Assembly: GCA_964372165.1 (NCBI GenBank)
Contig: CAYJPT010000010.1
Coordinates: forward strand, 1-27,973
Direction: 5' to 3'
Length of the DNA: 27,973 nt
Source: CAYJAD01 sp964372165
GTDB lineage: Bacteria; Desulfobacterota; Desulfovibrionia; Desulfovibrionales; Desulfovibrionaceae
Notes under the pieces: generated by a model
The model's input: the letters and a program-made list of their open reading frames with translations, nothing else
Databases searched by the model: none
Told to the model about the DNA's origin: nothing
Position numbers and translations under genes: made by a program
Part shown: positions 16,263-25,548 of the stretch, piece after piece
Layout: every line of letters begins with the position of its first letter
Position numbering within the stretch: position 1 is the stretch's first letter

Positions 16263-16721
16263 TCATGATGCCTTATTTTTTATAGTTATAATCATGTTGG
16301 TTACACGAATGCTAGAAATAAGCCTGCCTGTAGCACTTGTAATATCAATATTCCAAATGTGAGTCTTTACGCCCTTATGGACAAGGTTTGCACTGGCCAA
16401 TAATATTTCATCCTTACTTGCAGTGCTTGTATGGTTGGCTGAAACCTGTATGCCAGTTGGAAATTCATTGTCAGAGCAAAGCAATCGAGAAGCATATCCG
16501 GCAAGACATTCTGCTAGGGCTAGGGATGCGCCGCCGCTGAGTTTTCCAAAAGGATGCATAGTGCGTTCATCAACGGTCATATTTGCGGTAATTGGTAGAA
16601 TATTTAACTCATTTAATTCTGCTAAAGACATGGGTGATTTAAGTAATGCTTGAGTTTTAGCATCTACTTCATTGAAATTAATTCCTAAGGCTGTAAGTAT
16701 AGATTTTGTTTTTAATGGCAT
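16263..16721 (-). CDS. menI: Hotdog thioesterase, probable DHNA-CoA thioesterase (MenI-like)
   Basis: A 152-residue PaaI/YdiI-type hotdog thioesterase. Next to menB, it probably releases 1,4-dihydroxy-2-naphthoate from CoA. VDERTMHPFGKLSGGASLALAE covers the active-site helix, with the likely catalytic Glu at 71. The usual LHGGAS reads LSGGAS here, so a His commonly found in the family is Ser. The ATG start gives family length but has a poor ribosome binding site; the frame stays open 27 codons upstream to a TTG. Function is inferred from family and position. Confidence 0.8.
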   Translation of the reverse strand: MPLKTKSILTALGINFNEVDAKTQALLKSPMSLAELNELNILPITANMTVDERTMHPFGKLSGGASLALAECLAGYASRLLCSDNEFPTGIQVSANHTSTASKDEILLASANLVHKGVKTHIWNIDITSATGRLISSIRVTNMIITIKNKAS

Positions 16722-17127
16722 ATAGTTAGCTTGTATGATGAAAATTGAATTGTTGGTAAAGTATTTTGATTTATAATTAATATCCGTATGATATATATCC
16801 AAACCTATAGCATGCTAAAATTATATGGCACTACCAGTCACGCCGACTGAGAGCAAAAAACCACGTTTTTTTGCGTCCCACAGGGCGAATGAAGGCATTT
16901 CCTTAAAAAGAAATATGCTAAATAAAAGTCAAATTTATGTCAATAAAGTGCTATCCAAAATCATCAAAAATCAAGCACTTGACGTTGCATATAGATTGCG
17001 CCTATTGTTAGTGTTTATAAGTAGTATTAAGCGTTTTTGATAGTGCATGTTTTTACGCAAATTAGAGAACTAGGCATAAAGTGCAGCTTGATAATTTTTG
17101 TAATATATTAATGGTAATAGGTAAAAA
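16722..17127. other. Divergent men intergenic region
   Basis: No gene is seen in these 406 bases between the two men operons. They hold a fragment of the modular repeat (16841-16900). A possible rightward promoter is TTGACG (16979-16984), an 18-base spacer and TATTGT (17003-17008), about 120 bases before menF. Otherwise the region is AT-rich without clear structure. Confidence 0.45.
16841..16900. repeat. Fragment of the modular repeat (central module)
   Basis: CGCCGACTGAGAGCAAAAAA, a TTTTTTTGCGTCCCACAG block and GGCGAATGAAGGCA closely match 11609-11665 with a few substitutions. The copy then jumps to a TTTCCTTAAA end. GCAAAAAA and TTTTTTGC can pair as a hairpin. The flanking modules of the long copy are absent. 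Confidence 0.75.
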
Positions 17128-18339
17128 ATGACAAATAGCAACGCCCCTTTATTACAAACAATTAAACTTGTGCTACATTTTTGGAAGCACTATAAAAATC
17201 AAGATAAATTTATTATTTTTAATCCTTACAGCGAGCAAATCTTTTTTGGTGCAAAAAAATGCGAAAATATATCTGCTGCACCGTATGTACTTTATCCTTT
17301 GTCCTTTCTTGATATTGATGTAGTAAACGATGCCAGAGCTTTTGAGAGTTACTTTGTAGTAGAAAAAGATAAAATTTTATTTAATAACTTAGATTGTTGC
17401 AGTGAAATAAATGTAAAAAGTGCTTCCATATCAGAGTTTATAGGTAGTTTAAATTTTGATAAGAATATAACAGAAAGTTTTGAAAAAAAACATTCTGTCG
17501 TACGTAGTAATGATCATTACAAGAATTGGGAAGCATTATTTGATGCAATATCGGCTAAAATTTCAAACAAGGAATTAACAAAGGTAGTTGCTTCACGCAA
17601 AATAAAATTCACCAGTGAGGATGCCTTTTGTTTGCCAAGTATCTTCTTAAATTTATTTAAAAATAATTTTAATTCATATATTTTTGCTTATTGTGAAAGT
17701 GACAAAATTTTTTTTGGGGCGACGCCTGAATTATTGGTAGAAAAAAAAGCAAATACTGTAAGAAGCTTTGCCCTTGCAGGTACAATTAAAAAAGATTGCA
17801 ACAATGTACATGAGCAAGGAGTAAGTTTTTTAAATGATGAAAAAAACTTATTTGAGCATCATTTGGTAGTAGATTCTATAGTTGAAAGTATGCAAAAATT
17901 AGGAACAAACATTGAAATTGGTAATGTGCATATACTTGAATTAAAAAATCTTTTACATATTAAAACAGATGTGTGTGCTACAAATACATGTGGTTACGAT
18001 AAAGAAAATTTATCAATTGGTGCTAAACAGACAGAATATACAATTTTTGACTGGGTTAAAGAGTTGCACCCAACACCGGCTCTTGGTGGCATACCAAAGA
18101 AAGCAGCTGTTGACTTCATAAAAAAACATGAAGGCTACAAGCGTGGTCGTTATGGTGCACCTTTTGGTATTGTTGATAAAAATGGTGATGGCTTTTTTAT
18201 AGTGGGAATACGTTCTGCAACTATAGAAAATGACACACTATATGCTTATGCTGGCTGTGGAATAGTTGAAAAGTCCAATTGTAAAGAAGAATATGATGAA
18301 ATTGATAATAAGCTGCAAACCATTGTAGAAGCACTATAG
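17128..18339 (+). CDS. menF: Isochorismate synthase MenF
   Basis: Converts chorismate to isochorismate, the entry step of menaquinone synthesis. The 403-residue protein has the chorismate-binding enzyme signatures: KVVASRKI, FFGATPELLV, RSFALAGT, HHLVVDSI, LHPTPALGG and the C-terminal YAGCGIVEKSN. The N-terminal part is poorly conserved, as usual. It is the first gene of the rightward men operon and is followed 100 bases later by menD. It could be confused with a siderophore-type isochorismate synthase, but the men context decides. Confidence 0.93.
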   Translation: MTNSNAPLLQTIKLVLHFWKHYKNQDKFIIFNPYSEQIFFGAKKCENISAAPYVLYPLSFLDIDVVNDARAFESYFVVEKDKILFNNLDCCSEINVKSASISEFIGSLNFDKNITESFEKKHSVVRSNDHYKNWEALFDAISAKISNKELTKVVASRKIKFTSEDAFCLPSIFLNLFKNNFNSYIFAYCESDKIFFGATPELLVEKKANTVRSFALAGTIKKDCNNVHEQGVSFLNDEKNLFEHHLVVDSIVESMQKLGTNIEIGNVHILELKNLLHIKTDVCATNTCGYDKENLSIGAKQTEYTIFDWVKELHPTPALGGIPKKAAVDFIKKHEGYKRGRYGAPFGIVDKNGDGFFIVGIRSATIENDTLYAYAGCGIVEKSNCKEEYDEIDNKLQTIVEAL

Positions 18340-18439
18340 CAAAATCTTAGCTAACAATACAATAATGTTAATGTAAGACGTTAAAATATAAAAATAAAAT
18401 GCTTTTAGTGAATTTATACAATGCGTAAATAGGTACGGT

Positions 18440-20170
18440 ATGAATGAATATATAGCACAGGTAGTTGATGAATTGTATGAACTTGGTGTAAGGGATATTG
18501 TCCTTAGTCCAGGTTCTAGATCAACACCTCTTGCCATACTTTTTAGTAAGCATAAATTCAAAACATACATGAATATAGATGAACGCTCAGCTGCATTTTT
18601 TGCTCTTGGTATGGCAAAGGCTAAGCAAATACCGGCAGTATTAGTTTGTACTTCCGGTTCAGCATGTGCGCACTATATGCCGGCAATAATTGAAGCGCAA
18701 GCATCTAGAATACCATTGATTATTTTAAGTGCAGATCGACCTGCACAATTACAAAATGTAAGTGCGCCGCAAACAATAAATCAAAATAATATTTTTGGAT
18801 CATTTGTTAAATACTGTGAGGAGCTTGCCATTGAAGCAAGTAATGTTCCCTTAGGTGCTGAACAAAAATATTCATACGCACGCCTCGTTATGCAAAGGGC
18901 TTTCATGCAAGCTTGTGCTGTGCCAAAAGGCGTTGCGCATATAAATATTCCATTAAACGAACCTCTTGTGCCAGATATGGCTACTGTAGACTTTAGCAAT
19001 GCGCGTGCTTTTAAGCCTTTTCAATTTTTTACATCTGAGTTTGATAATCCTGCTTTTATAAAATATTTTTTAGAAAATTTTATCACAAAAAAAGGAATTA
19101 TTATTTGTGGTCCATGCGATGGTATTAGGTCTGCACTTTATTATGAAAAAATCATAACTGCATCAGCTTTGCTCAATGCCCCCTTGCTTGCTGACCCACT
19201 GTCGCAATTTAGAGCCTATGAACATGAAAATATTATCACCACTTATGATGCTTTTTTAAAGTCAGAACATAATAAAGAAAATCTTTTGGCTGACTATATC
19301 CTACTTATAGGGCAGCCCCCTGTGTCAAAAAGATTATATCAATTTATCCAACTCCATAACAAAGCTGAAATTTTACAACTGGATGAATGCGTAAAATACA
19401 GAAATCCTGCATTAAATACTTCTAAAATAATTCAAATATCTCCATTAAAGTTTGCACAGGAATTATGCTATAATGAAGAGCAAATATTGAAAATATGCAA
19501 CACAACATATGTGCAAAAATGGAAACAAAATGAGCAAGAAATGTCTGCAATTCTTGCTGACGCTCGTCAATGTGATGTTTTATTTGAAGGCAAAATTATC
19601 CAGTTAATTCAGGATAAAATTTCACATTTGAATGCGAAAAATGCAAAAGATAAAGTGCAATTAATGTTTGCCAACAGTATGAGTATTAGGGATGCAGATT
19701 TTTTTTGGGAAGCTCGCAAGCAGGATGTAGAGTTTTTTGGCAACAGAGGTGCCAATGGTATTGATGGAACTGTCTCAACAGCTCTTGGTATTGCCACAAC
19801 TCAAAAAACAACCATTTTAGTGAGTGGTGATTTAGCTTTCTTTCATGACCTGACTGGTCTGTTGCTTGGAAAAAAATGTAAATTATGTCTCACTATTGTG
19901 CTTTTTAATAATAATGGCGGTGGTATTTTTCAATATTTACCTCAAGCAGGTGTAGATGATTTTGAATATCTTTTTTTAACGCCGCATGATGTGGATTTTG
20001 GTGCACTTTCTGCATTGTATAGCATAAATTACGTAAAAATTGGCACATATGAGCAATTTGATTTTGAATTGTCACAAGCTACAGATAAACAAGGAATAAA
20101 TATTCTTGAAATTCCCATTAATATGCAAGAAAGCAAAGAACTGCATCAAAGATTTACCAATTCCAAGTAA
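18440..20170 (+). CDS. menD: SEPHCHC synthase MenD
   Basis: A thiamine-diphosphate enzyme that adds decarboxylated 2-oxoglutarate to isochorismate. The 576-residue protein has SPGSRSTPL and MNIDERSAAFFALG at the start, the latter with the conserved cofactor-activating Glu (about E48), CTSGSACAHYMPAIIEA, and the ThDP/Mg motif GDLAFFHDLTGLL followed by FNNNGGGIFQYLPQ. It needs ThDP, so the nearby thi genes feed it indirectly. AGG lies six bases before the ATG. Its neighbours are menF and menH. Confidence 0.96.
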   Translation: MNEYIAQVVDELYELGVRDIVLSPGSRSTPLAILFSKHKFKTYMNIDERSAAFFALGMAKAKQIPAVLVCTSGSACAHYMPAIIEAQASRIPLIILSADRPAQLQNVSAPQTINQNNIFGSFVKYCEELAIEASNVPLGAEQKYSYARLVMQRAFMQACAVPKGVAHINIPLNEPLVPDMATVDFSNARAFKPFQFFTSEFDNPAFIKYFLENFITKKGIIICGPCDGIRSALYYEKIITASALLNAPLLADPLSQFRAYEHENIITTYDAFLKSEHNKENLLADYILLIGQPPVSKRLYQFIQLHNKAEILQLDECVKYRNPALNTSKIIQISPLKFAQELCYNEEQILKICNTTYVQKWKQNEQEMSAILADARQCDVLFEGKIIQLIQDKISHLNAKNAKDKVQLMFANSMSIRDADFFWEARKQDVEFFGNRGANGIDGTVSTALGIATTQKTTILVSGDLAFFHDLTGLLLGKKCKLCLTIVLFNNNGGGIFQYLPQAGVDDFEYLFLTPHDVDFGALSALYSINYVKIGTYEQFDFELSQATDKQGINILEIPINMQESKELHQRFTNSK

Positions 20171-20243
20171 TTAACATGTGAAATGTTAATAAATAATTTT
20201 AAAAAAAATAAAAAACTCAAAGTGAAAAGTATTTCTGTAGCGT

Positions 20244-21074
20244 ATGAATAATAATTCGGATATTTTTTATACAAAAATAGGACATGGTAAACCCGTAGTC
20301 TTATTGCATGGCTTTGCACAAAGTCATTATACGTGGAATTATTTTAGTAAGTTATCTGAAGATCATGGACTTTTAGAAAATTATGCTCTTTATTACATTG
20401 ATTTAATTGGTCATGGTAAATCTATAAAGCCAAATATCCAAATTGCCTATTCAATGCAAAATATGGTTGATAGCCTTCATAGCCTTATTAAAAAATTGAA
20501 CTTACAAAATTATATTTTGCTTGGTTATTCATTGGGTGGGCGCGTGGCAATGCATTATACTTTAAAGTATGCCGCTGAGGTTAGGGCTTTAATTTTAGAA
20601 AGTTCTTCCTTTGGTATTGCAGATCAACAGCAAAGAGCAGTAAGAAAAAAGCAAGATGAAAATTTAGCTTATGAAATTGAAACAAAGGGAATAGCGTTTT
20701 TCGAGCAGTACTGGTCAAACTTACCTTTATTTGCAAGTCAAAAGCTGCTACCACCAAGTGAACAAGAAAATATTAAAAACAGTCGTTTGTGTAATTGCCC
20801 CCAAGCTCTTGCTCATACCTTAAGGATGACAGGGCAGGGCAGTTTGGAGTATGTGAGGGATGATTTTTTTAATTTAAATATTCCTACATTGTATATTTGT
20901 GGGGAGTTAGATGAAAAATATATGGTACTTGCCAAATCTTTACTTAATGATGCAAATAAGCATCTGCAAGTTAATATAATAGAAAATGCTGGGCATAATA
21001 CGCATGCAGAACAAAGCCATGTTTTTTTTGATTTAGTAAAAAAATTTATTCTAACCTTAGACCAACATTATTAA
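20244..21074 (+). CDS. menH: SHCHC synthase MenH, alpha/beta hydrolase
   Basis: MenH eliminates pyruvate from the MenD product. The 276-residue alpha/beta hydrolase has the oxyanion-region LLHGFAQSHYTW, the nucleophile elbow GYSLGGR (S96), an acid near D223 in GELDE and H251 in NAGHNTH. The order menD-menH-menC supports the assignment over a generic hydrolase. The ribosome binding site is weak; the gap from menD is 73 bases and contains TTAACAT...ATGTTAA, a small inverted repeat. Confidence 0.9.
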   Translation: MNNNSDIFYTKIGHGKPVVLLHGFAQSHYTWNYFSKLSEDHGLLENYALYYIDLIGHGKSIKPNIQIAYSMQNMVDSLHSLIKKLNLQNYILLGYSLGGRVAMHYTLKYAAEVRALILESSSFGIADQQQRAVRKKQDENLAYEIETKGIAFFEQYWSNLPLFASQKLLPPSEQENIKNSRLCNCPQALAHTLRMTGQGSLEYVRDDFFNLNIPTLYICGELDEKYMVLAKSLLNDANKHLQVNIIENAGHNTHAEQSHVFFDLVKKFILTLDQHY

Positions 21075-21103
21075 TTTTATCTGCGCACCAGTTGAGGTTT
21101 TTT

Positions 21104-22261
21104 GTGAAAATTAAATGTGTTGAAATTTATCATTTACAAATGCCTTTAAAGTTTTCATTTAAAAGTGCTAAAACTTTGCTAACTAAGCGTGATACCATAA
21201 TAATAAAGGTATATGATAATCATGGTAATAGTGGCTATGGTGAAGTTGTGGCTTTTCGTGATCCATTTTACACTGATGAAACATGCTCCAGTGCTCTACA
21301 AGTATTGCAGGATAAATATATACCTGCAATATTAGAACAAAGTATTTCCCATCCTTTTGATATCCATGATTTGTGTGCGCACACATCATCTATGGCACTT
21401 GCCGGATTTGAAAATTCTTTGTTGGACTTATACGCTAAGATGCAAGGCAAAAATTTAATTCAAATGCTTTTTGGGCAAGCCTTACAAGATGAAATTGATG
21501 TGGGCTTGGTCTTTGGTGATATGCCTATTCATGAGCTTGAGGTAAAGGTTGATGCAGCCATTAAACAAGGGTGTAAACGTATAAAATTTAAAATTTATCC
21601 GCAGATCAATATGGGCGCAGATAATTGCTATGAAAAGATTAAATACATACGCAAAAAATTTCCTAACATTCATATGCTTGCCGATGCAAATGCTTCTTTT
21701 AATATAAATAATATTGAGGCAATTAAACAATATGACGACTTAGATTTGCTTTGTATTGAAGAACCTTTTGCTTTGCTCATGCCACAAATATCTTCATATA
21801 GCAGCAAGGATTTTGCTAACCTTAGGCAAGCTAGAAAAAATATAAAAACAAAGTTTTGTTATGATGAAAGCTTGCTGACATTGAGTGATATGCAAAAAGC
21901 CTATGATGAGGGTGTGTTGCAGATGATCAATATCAAGATTGGCAGGCTGGGTGGTTTATATTATGTCATGCAGGTGCTAGAATTTTGTAAAGCAAATAAT
22001 ATTCCATTTTGGATTGGAAGTATGCTTGAAACAGGCATTTCAAAGATTTTGCACGTGCAGCTGGCAGCATTGGGGCAAAGCTGTATGGCTGGTGATTTAT
22101 CTGACTCAAAGCGTTATTTTGATGAGGACGTAATAAAGCCAGATATTAATTCACAACATGGTAAAATTAAAGTACCTTGTGGACTTGGTATAGGTGTTGA
22201 AGTGCAAGAACAGGTGATGAAAAAATATTGCAAGAGCAAGCTTGTCTTCGGTAAACAATAA
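21104..22261 (+). CDS. menC: o-Succinylbenzoate synthase MenC
   Basis: MenC dehydrates the MenH product to o-succinylbenzoate. The 385-residue enolase-superfamily protein has the KxK pair K161/K163 in KRIKFKIYP, metal ligands D194, E219 and D254, and K278 in INIKIGRLGG. The length fits the subgroup shared with N-acylamino acid racemases, not the shorter E. coli MenC. The GTG start at 21104 is preferred because GAGG lies six bases upstream; an in-frame TTG four codons earlier overlaps that site. It ends the rightward men operon. No terminator is obvious, and 22262-22538 holds nothing I recognise. Confidence 0.92.
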   Translation: MKIKCVEIYHLQMPLKFSFKSAKTLLTKRDTIIIKVYDNHGNSGYGEVVAFRDPFYTDETCSSALQVLQDKYIPAILEQSISHPFDIHDLCAHTSSMALAGFENSLLDLYAKMQGKNLIQMLFGQALQDEIDVGLVFGDMPIHELEVKVDAAIKQGCKRIKFKIYPQINMGADNCYEKIKYIRKKFPNIHMLADANASFNINNIEAIKQYDDLDLLCIEEPFALLMPQISSYSSKDFANLRQARKNIKTKFCYDESLLTLSDMQKAYDEGVLQMINIKIGRLGGLYYVMQVLEFCKANNIPFWIGSMLETGISKILHVQLAALGQSCMAGDLSDSKRYFDEDVIKPDINSQHGKIKVPCGLGIGVEVQEQVMKKYCKSKLVFGKQ

Positions 22262-22538
22262 ATTAGTCCCCACTGATGTAAAATATTGCGTTTTTAAGTA
22301 AAGACATTTACATTAAAAACATTATAATAAATTTTGCAATTTATGTATTGATTCTACCGACCTGAAAAATAGTTGAATATATGTAATGACATTTTTTGAG
22401 CCAAGGTACGGCGGATGAAATTGCAAAAAGTAAGATTAAAGAATACAGATGTTTATTTATTTATGAATTTAGGAAATTTTTTAAGTATCGGCTGGTTAGT
22501 CAACAATATAAAATGTATTGAATACAATAGGAAATGCT

Positions 22539-23591
22539 ATGCTCCCACTTGTGAAAGATAGAAAAATTAAAATTGCTATTATAGGTTGTGGACGTGTTTC
22601 AAGAAATCATTTTGCCGCAATTGAAAAACATACGGATGATTTTGAGCTAGTAGCAGTTTGTGATAGCGATGAAGCTACTTTGGACGATTTGAAAAAAAAA
22701 TATAATATAACAGCATATAATGATTATACAAAACTACTACGTGAGAGTGATTGTGATATTGTATCCTTATGTACACCTTCAGGGCAGCACGCAGTTCAAA
22801 CGATTTTTGCAGCTAGGCAAGGTAAAAGTGTCATAACAGAAAAACCCATGGCCACTAGGTGGAAAGATGGCATTGCTATGGTACATACTTGCGATGAAAA
22901 TAATGTTCACCTTTTTGTGGTCAAGCAAAATCGTCACAATGCAACTTTGCAATTATTAAAGCGCGCTGTAGATGAAAATCGTTTTGGCAAAATACATATG
23001 GTGCAATTAAATGTGTTTTGGAATCGCTCACAAGAGTATTATGATTCTGCAAAGTGGCGTGGTACTTGGGAAATGGATGGCGGCGCTTTAATGAACCAAG
23101 CCAGTCACTATGTTGATTTATTGGAATGGCTTATTGGTCCTATAGCAGATGTGCAAGCCATGACAGGCACACTTGGGCGCAATATTCAGGTAGAAGATTC
23201 AGGTGTATTAAATGTGCGTTGGCGTTCCGGAGCACTTGGATCTATGGCTGTAACCATGCTTACATATCCTCAAAATCTTGAGGGATCCATTACTATTTTA
23301 GGTGAAAAGGGCACTGTGCGTGTGGGTGGTGTTGCAGTTAACGACATTCAAATATGGGATTTTGCCGAAGCTAAAGACTATGATGTTGATGTTAAAAATG
23401 CCAACTATCAAACTAGCTCTGTGTATGGTTCGGGGCATATACCATACTTTAAAAATGTTATTGAAGTTTTGCGCGGAGAGGCTTTGCCGCAAACTGATGG
23501 ACGTGAAGGTTTAAATTCTCTTGAAGTGCTAATTGCTGCATATTTAAGTGCAAGAGATAATAAAACTATATCACTGCCTTTAGAATATTAG
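22539..23591 (+). CDS. wbpB: Gfo/Idh/MocA dehydrogenase, WbpB/WlbA-like
   Basis: A 350-residue NAD-dependent sugar oxidoreductase. The Rossmann motif IIGCGRVSRNHF is at 14-25, EKPMA (101-105) follows, and GGALMNQASHYVD carries the catalytic-site His. WbpB/WlbA enzymes oxidise C3 of UDP-GlcNAc uronic acid, and the next two genes are the matching aminotransferase and acetyltransferase. The ATG start has AGGA about seven bases upstream; a TTG seven codons earlier is less likely. The substrate is inferred from gene order; wbpA-like and wbpI-like partners are not in the window. Confidence 0.75.
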   Translation: MLPLVKDRKIKIAIIGCGRVSRNHFAAIEKHTDDFELVAVCDSDEATLDDLKKKYNITAYNDYTKLLRESDCDIVSLCTPSGQHAVQTIFAARQGKSVITEKPMATRWKDGIAMVHTCDENNVHLFVVKQNRHNATLQLLKRAVDENRFGKIHMVQLNVFWNRSQEYYDSAKWRGTWEMDGGALMNQASHYVDLLEWLIGPIADVQAMTGTLGRNIQVEDSGVLNVRWRSGALGSMAVTMLTYPQNLEGSITILGEKGTVRVGGVAVNDIQIWDFAEAKDYDVDVKNANYQTSSVYGSGHIPYFKNVIEVLRGEALPQTDGREGLNSLEVLIAAYLSARDNKTISLPLEY

Positions 23592-23712
23592 TATTGATTT
23601 CATTTTATATTAAGCGTTTATATTGTGATGCTAGATAAATTGTTTATTTATAGTTAATGATATTTTTTTACAGGTGTAATTACCATAAAACAATTTTATT
23701 CATGGTACAATT

Positions 23713-24882
23713 ATGCAATTTATTGACCTTGCTGCACAGCAAAAACTAATTCGCAAACGTATTGATGAGCGCATTAAAGCAGTACTTGATGCTGGGCATT
23801 ATATTATGGGTCCAGAAGTGCAGGAACTTGAAAATGTGTTAAGTGATTTTATTGGTGTAAAGCATTGTATAACCTGCTCTTCCGGTAGTGATGCCCTACT
23901 TATGCCGCTAATGGCTTGGGATGTAAAACCTAGTGACGCAGTATTTGTGCCGCCTTTTACATTTTTTGCAACTGCGGAAATGCCTTGCCTTTTGGGTGCC
24001 ACTCCAATTTTTGTAGATATTGACCCTAACACATTTAATATGCAACCAGAACTCTTGGAAAAAGCCATTAAGGCAGTACAAGAGCAAAATTCAAGTTTAT
24101 ACCCCATACCTAAGATTGCCCTTGAGCAGCAGCTTAACCCCAAGGTGATTATCCCTGTGGATCTTTTTGGTCAGGCAGCAGATTATAAAAACATTTTGAA
24201 CATAGCAAGCAAGTATAATTTATTTGTTTTGGAAGATGCCGCACAGTCTTTTGGCGGTTCGCAATATAATATTAAAAATGGTAACCTTGGTTGTCATGTA
24301 GCTGCCACAAGCTTTTTTCCGGCCAAGCCCTTGGGCTGTTATGGCGATGGTGGGGCTTTGTTTACCAATGACGATGAATTGGCTACAGTGCTGCGCTCCA
24401 TACGTGTTCATGGTAAGGGTAGTGATAAGTATGATAATGTACGCCTTGGTTTAAATGGGCGACTTGATACATTGCAGGCTGCAATTTTACTGGTGAAAAT
24501 GGAAATTTTTGCTCAGGAAATAGAGTTACGGCAAGTAGTTGCTACGTACTATAAAAGTGCTTTGCAAGGTGTTTGTGATGTGACATTACCCTTTGTGCAT
24601 GAGCACAATGTAAGTGCATGGGCGCAATATTGTGTACTTATGCCTAAAGAAAAGCGTGACGATGTAGCATATTACTTAAAACAGCATAGTATTCCAACTA
24701 ATATATATTATCCCAAGCCTCAGCATAATTTGGCGGTATTTCAAAAACTAGGTTATACCCTTGAGGATATGCCGATGGCACATGAAGCATCACAGACAAT
24801 TTTAGCTTTGCCTTTTCATCCATATTTGAAGGAAGAACAAGTTCAGTATATTGCTCAAAAGATTAAGGAGGCTCTAGCGTGA
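23713..24882 (+). CDS. wbpE: DegT/DnrJ/EryC1 sugar aminotransferase, WbpE-like
   Basis: A 389-residue PLP-dependent sugar aminotransferase. The PLP lysine is about K205 in SFFPAKPLGCYGDGG; VLEDAAQSFG supplies the Asp that contacts the pyridine nitrogen, and LGLNGRLDTLQAA is a family hallmark. It probably aminates C3 of the keto sugar made by the upstream gene. Other family members act on dTDP sugars, so the exact substrate is inferred. The stop overlaps the start of the acetyltransferase by four bases (GTGA), showing translational coupling. Confidence 0.78.
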   Translation: MQFIDLAAQQKLIRKRIDERIKAVLDAGHYIMGPEVQELENVLSDFIGVKHCITCSSGSDALLMPLMAWDVKPSDAVFVPPFTFFATAEMPCLLGATPIFVDIDPNTFNMQPELLEKAIKAVQEQNSSLYPIPKIALEQQLNPKVIIPVDLFGQAADYKNILNIASKYNLFVLEDAAQSFGGSQYNIKNGNLGCHVAATSFFPAKPLGCYGDGGALFTNDDELATVLRSIRVHGKGSDKYDNVRLGLNGRLDTLQAAILLVKMEIFAQEIELRQVVATYYKSALQGVCDVTLPFVHEHNVSAWAQYCVLMPKEKRDDVAYYLKQHSIPTNIYYPKPQHNLAVFQKLGYTLEDMPMAHEASQTILALPFHPYLKEEQVQYIAQKIKEALA

Positions 24883-25445
24883 GTAAAGCCTATTTTGTGC
24901 ATGAAAGTTCATATGTGGATGACGGAGTTGTAATAGGTAAACATAGTAAAATCTGGCATTTTACGCATATTCTTGCTGGCTCTCGCATCGGAGAAAATTG
25001 TAATATAGGTCAAAACGTGGTGATTGGCCCCGATGTGTGTATTGGTAATGGGTGTAAAATACAAAATAATGTTAGTGTATACAAAGGTGTAACCCTAGAG
25101 GAAGATGTGTTTTGTGGCCCTAGCATGGTGTTTACCAATGTGTATAATCCACGGGCACATGTACGGCGTATGGATGAAATGCGTTATACCTTGGTGCGCA
25201 GAGGTGCAAGCCTTGGGGCTAATTGCACGGTAGTGTGTGGAGTAACCATTGGAGAGTACGCTTTTGTGGGTGCAGGGGCTGTGATTACAAAGGATGTTCC
25301 AAGCCATACCTTGGTTTATGGCAATCCGGCACGTGTGCATGGTTATGTATGTAAGTGTGGTGAAAAGTTGGAAAATTTAACATGTCCTACTTGTGCTTTA
25401 AGCTACATAACTGCTGAAGATGGCTTAAAAGTATTAAGTACATAA
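24879..25445 (+). CDS. wbpD: Left-handed beta-helix N-acetyltransferase, WbpD-like, with Cys-rich tail
   Basis: A 188-residue hexapeptide-repeat acyltransferase. Repeats such as IGENCNIGQNVVIG and CTVVCGVTIGEYAFVGAG form a left-handed beta-helix. It resembles WbpD, which acetylates the 3-amino group of the uronic sugar. The C-terminus carries C158, C160, C169 and C172 (CKCG...CPTC), a zinc-ribbon-like pattern beyond the helix. AAGGAGG lies upstream of the GTG start. An intrinsic terminator overlaps the end, closing the trio. Confidence 0.8.
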   Translation: MSKAYFVHESSYVDDGVVIGKHSKIWHFTHILAGSRIGENCNIGQNVVIGPDVCIGNGCKIQNNVSVYKGVTLEEDVFCGPSMVFTNVYNPRAHVRRMDEMRYTLVRRGASLGANCTVVCGVTIGEYAFVGAGAVITKDVPSHTLVYGNPARVHGYVCKCGEKLENLTCPTCALSYITAEDGLKVLST

Positions 25446-25488
25446 GGGTTTATACGAAGTAAACTACGCACAAACCCTCTTATTTTTT
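25445..25488 (+). terminator. Intrinsic terminator after the wbp-like trio
   Basis: AGGGTTT (25445-25451) pairs with AAACCCT (25472-25478), with a weaker inner stem around ACGAAGTAAACTACG. A run of six T follows at 25483-25488. Confidence 0.65.
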
Positions 25489-25548
25489 ACATTGTTATCT
25501 AAGGTTTTTCTTACTGCAACATGTTTTTTAGCATTGAATATACAAGTG

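Noticed and set aside
1..16900. CRISPR array suggested by the recurring 48-bp units
   Set aside because: Copies are kilobases apart, in both orientations and of differing length, with no regular spacers or cas genes.
16825..17040. 71-codon open frame on the plus strand
   Set aside because: Its first half is repeat sequence (16841-16900), it has no ribosome binding site, and the product resembles nothing.
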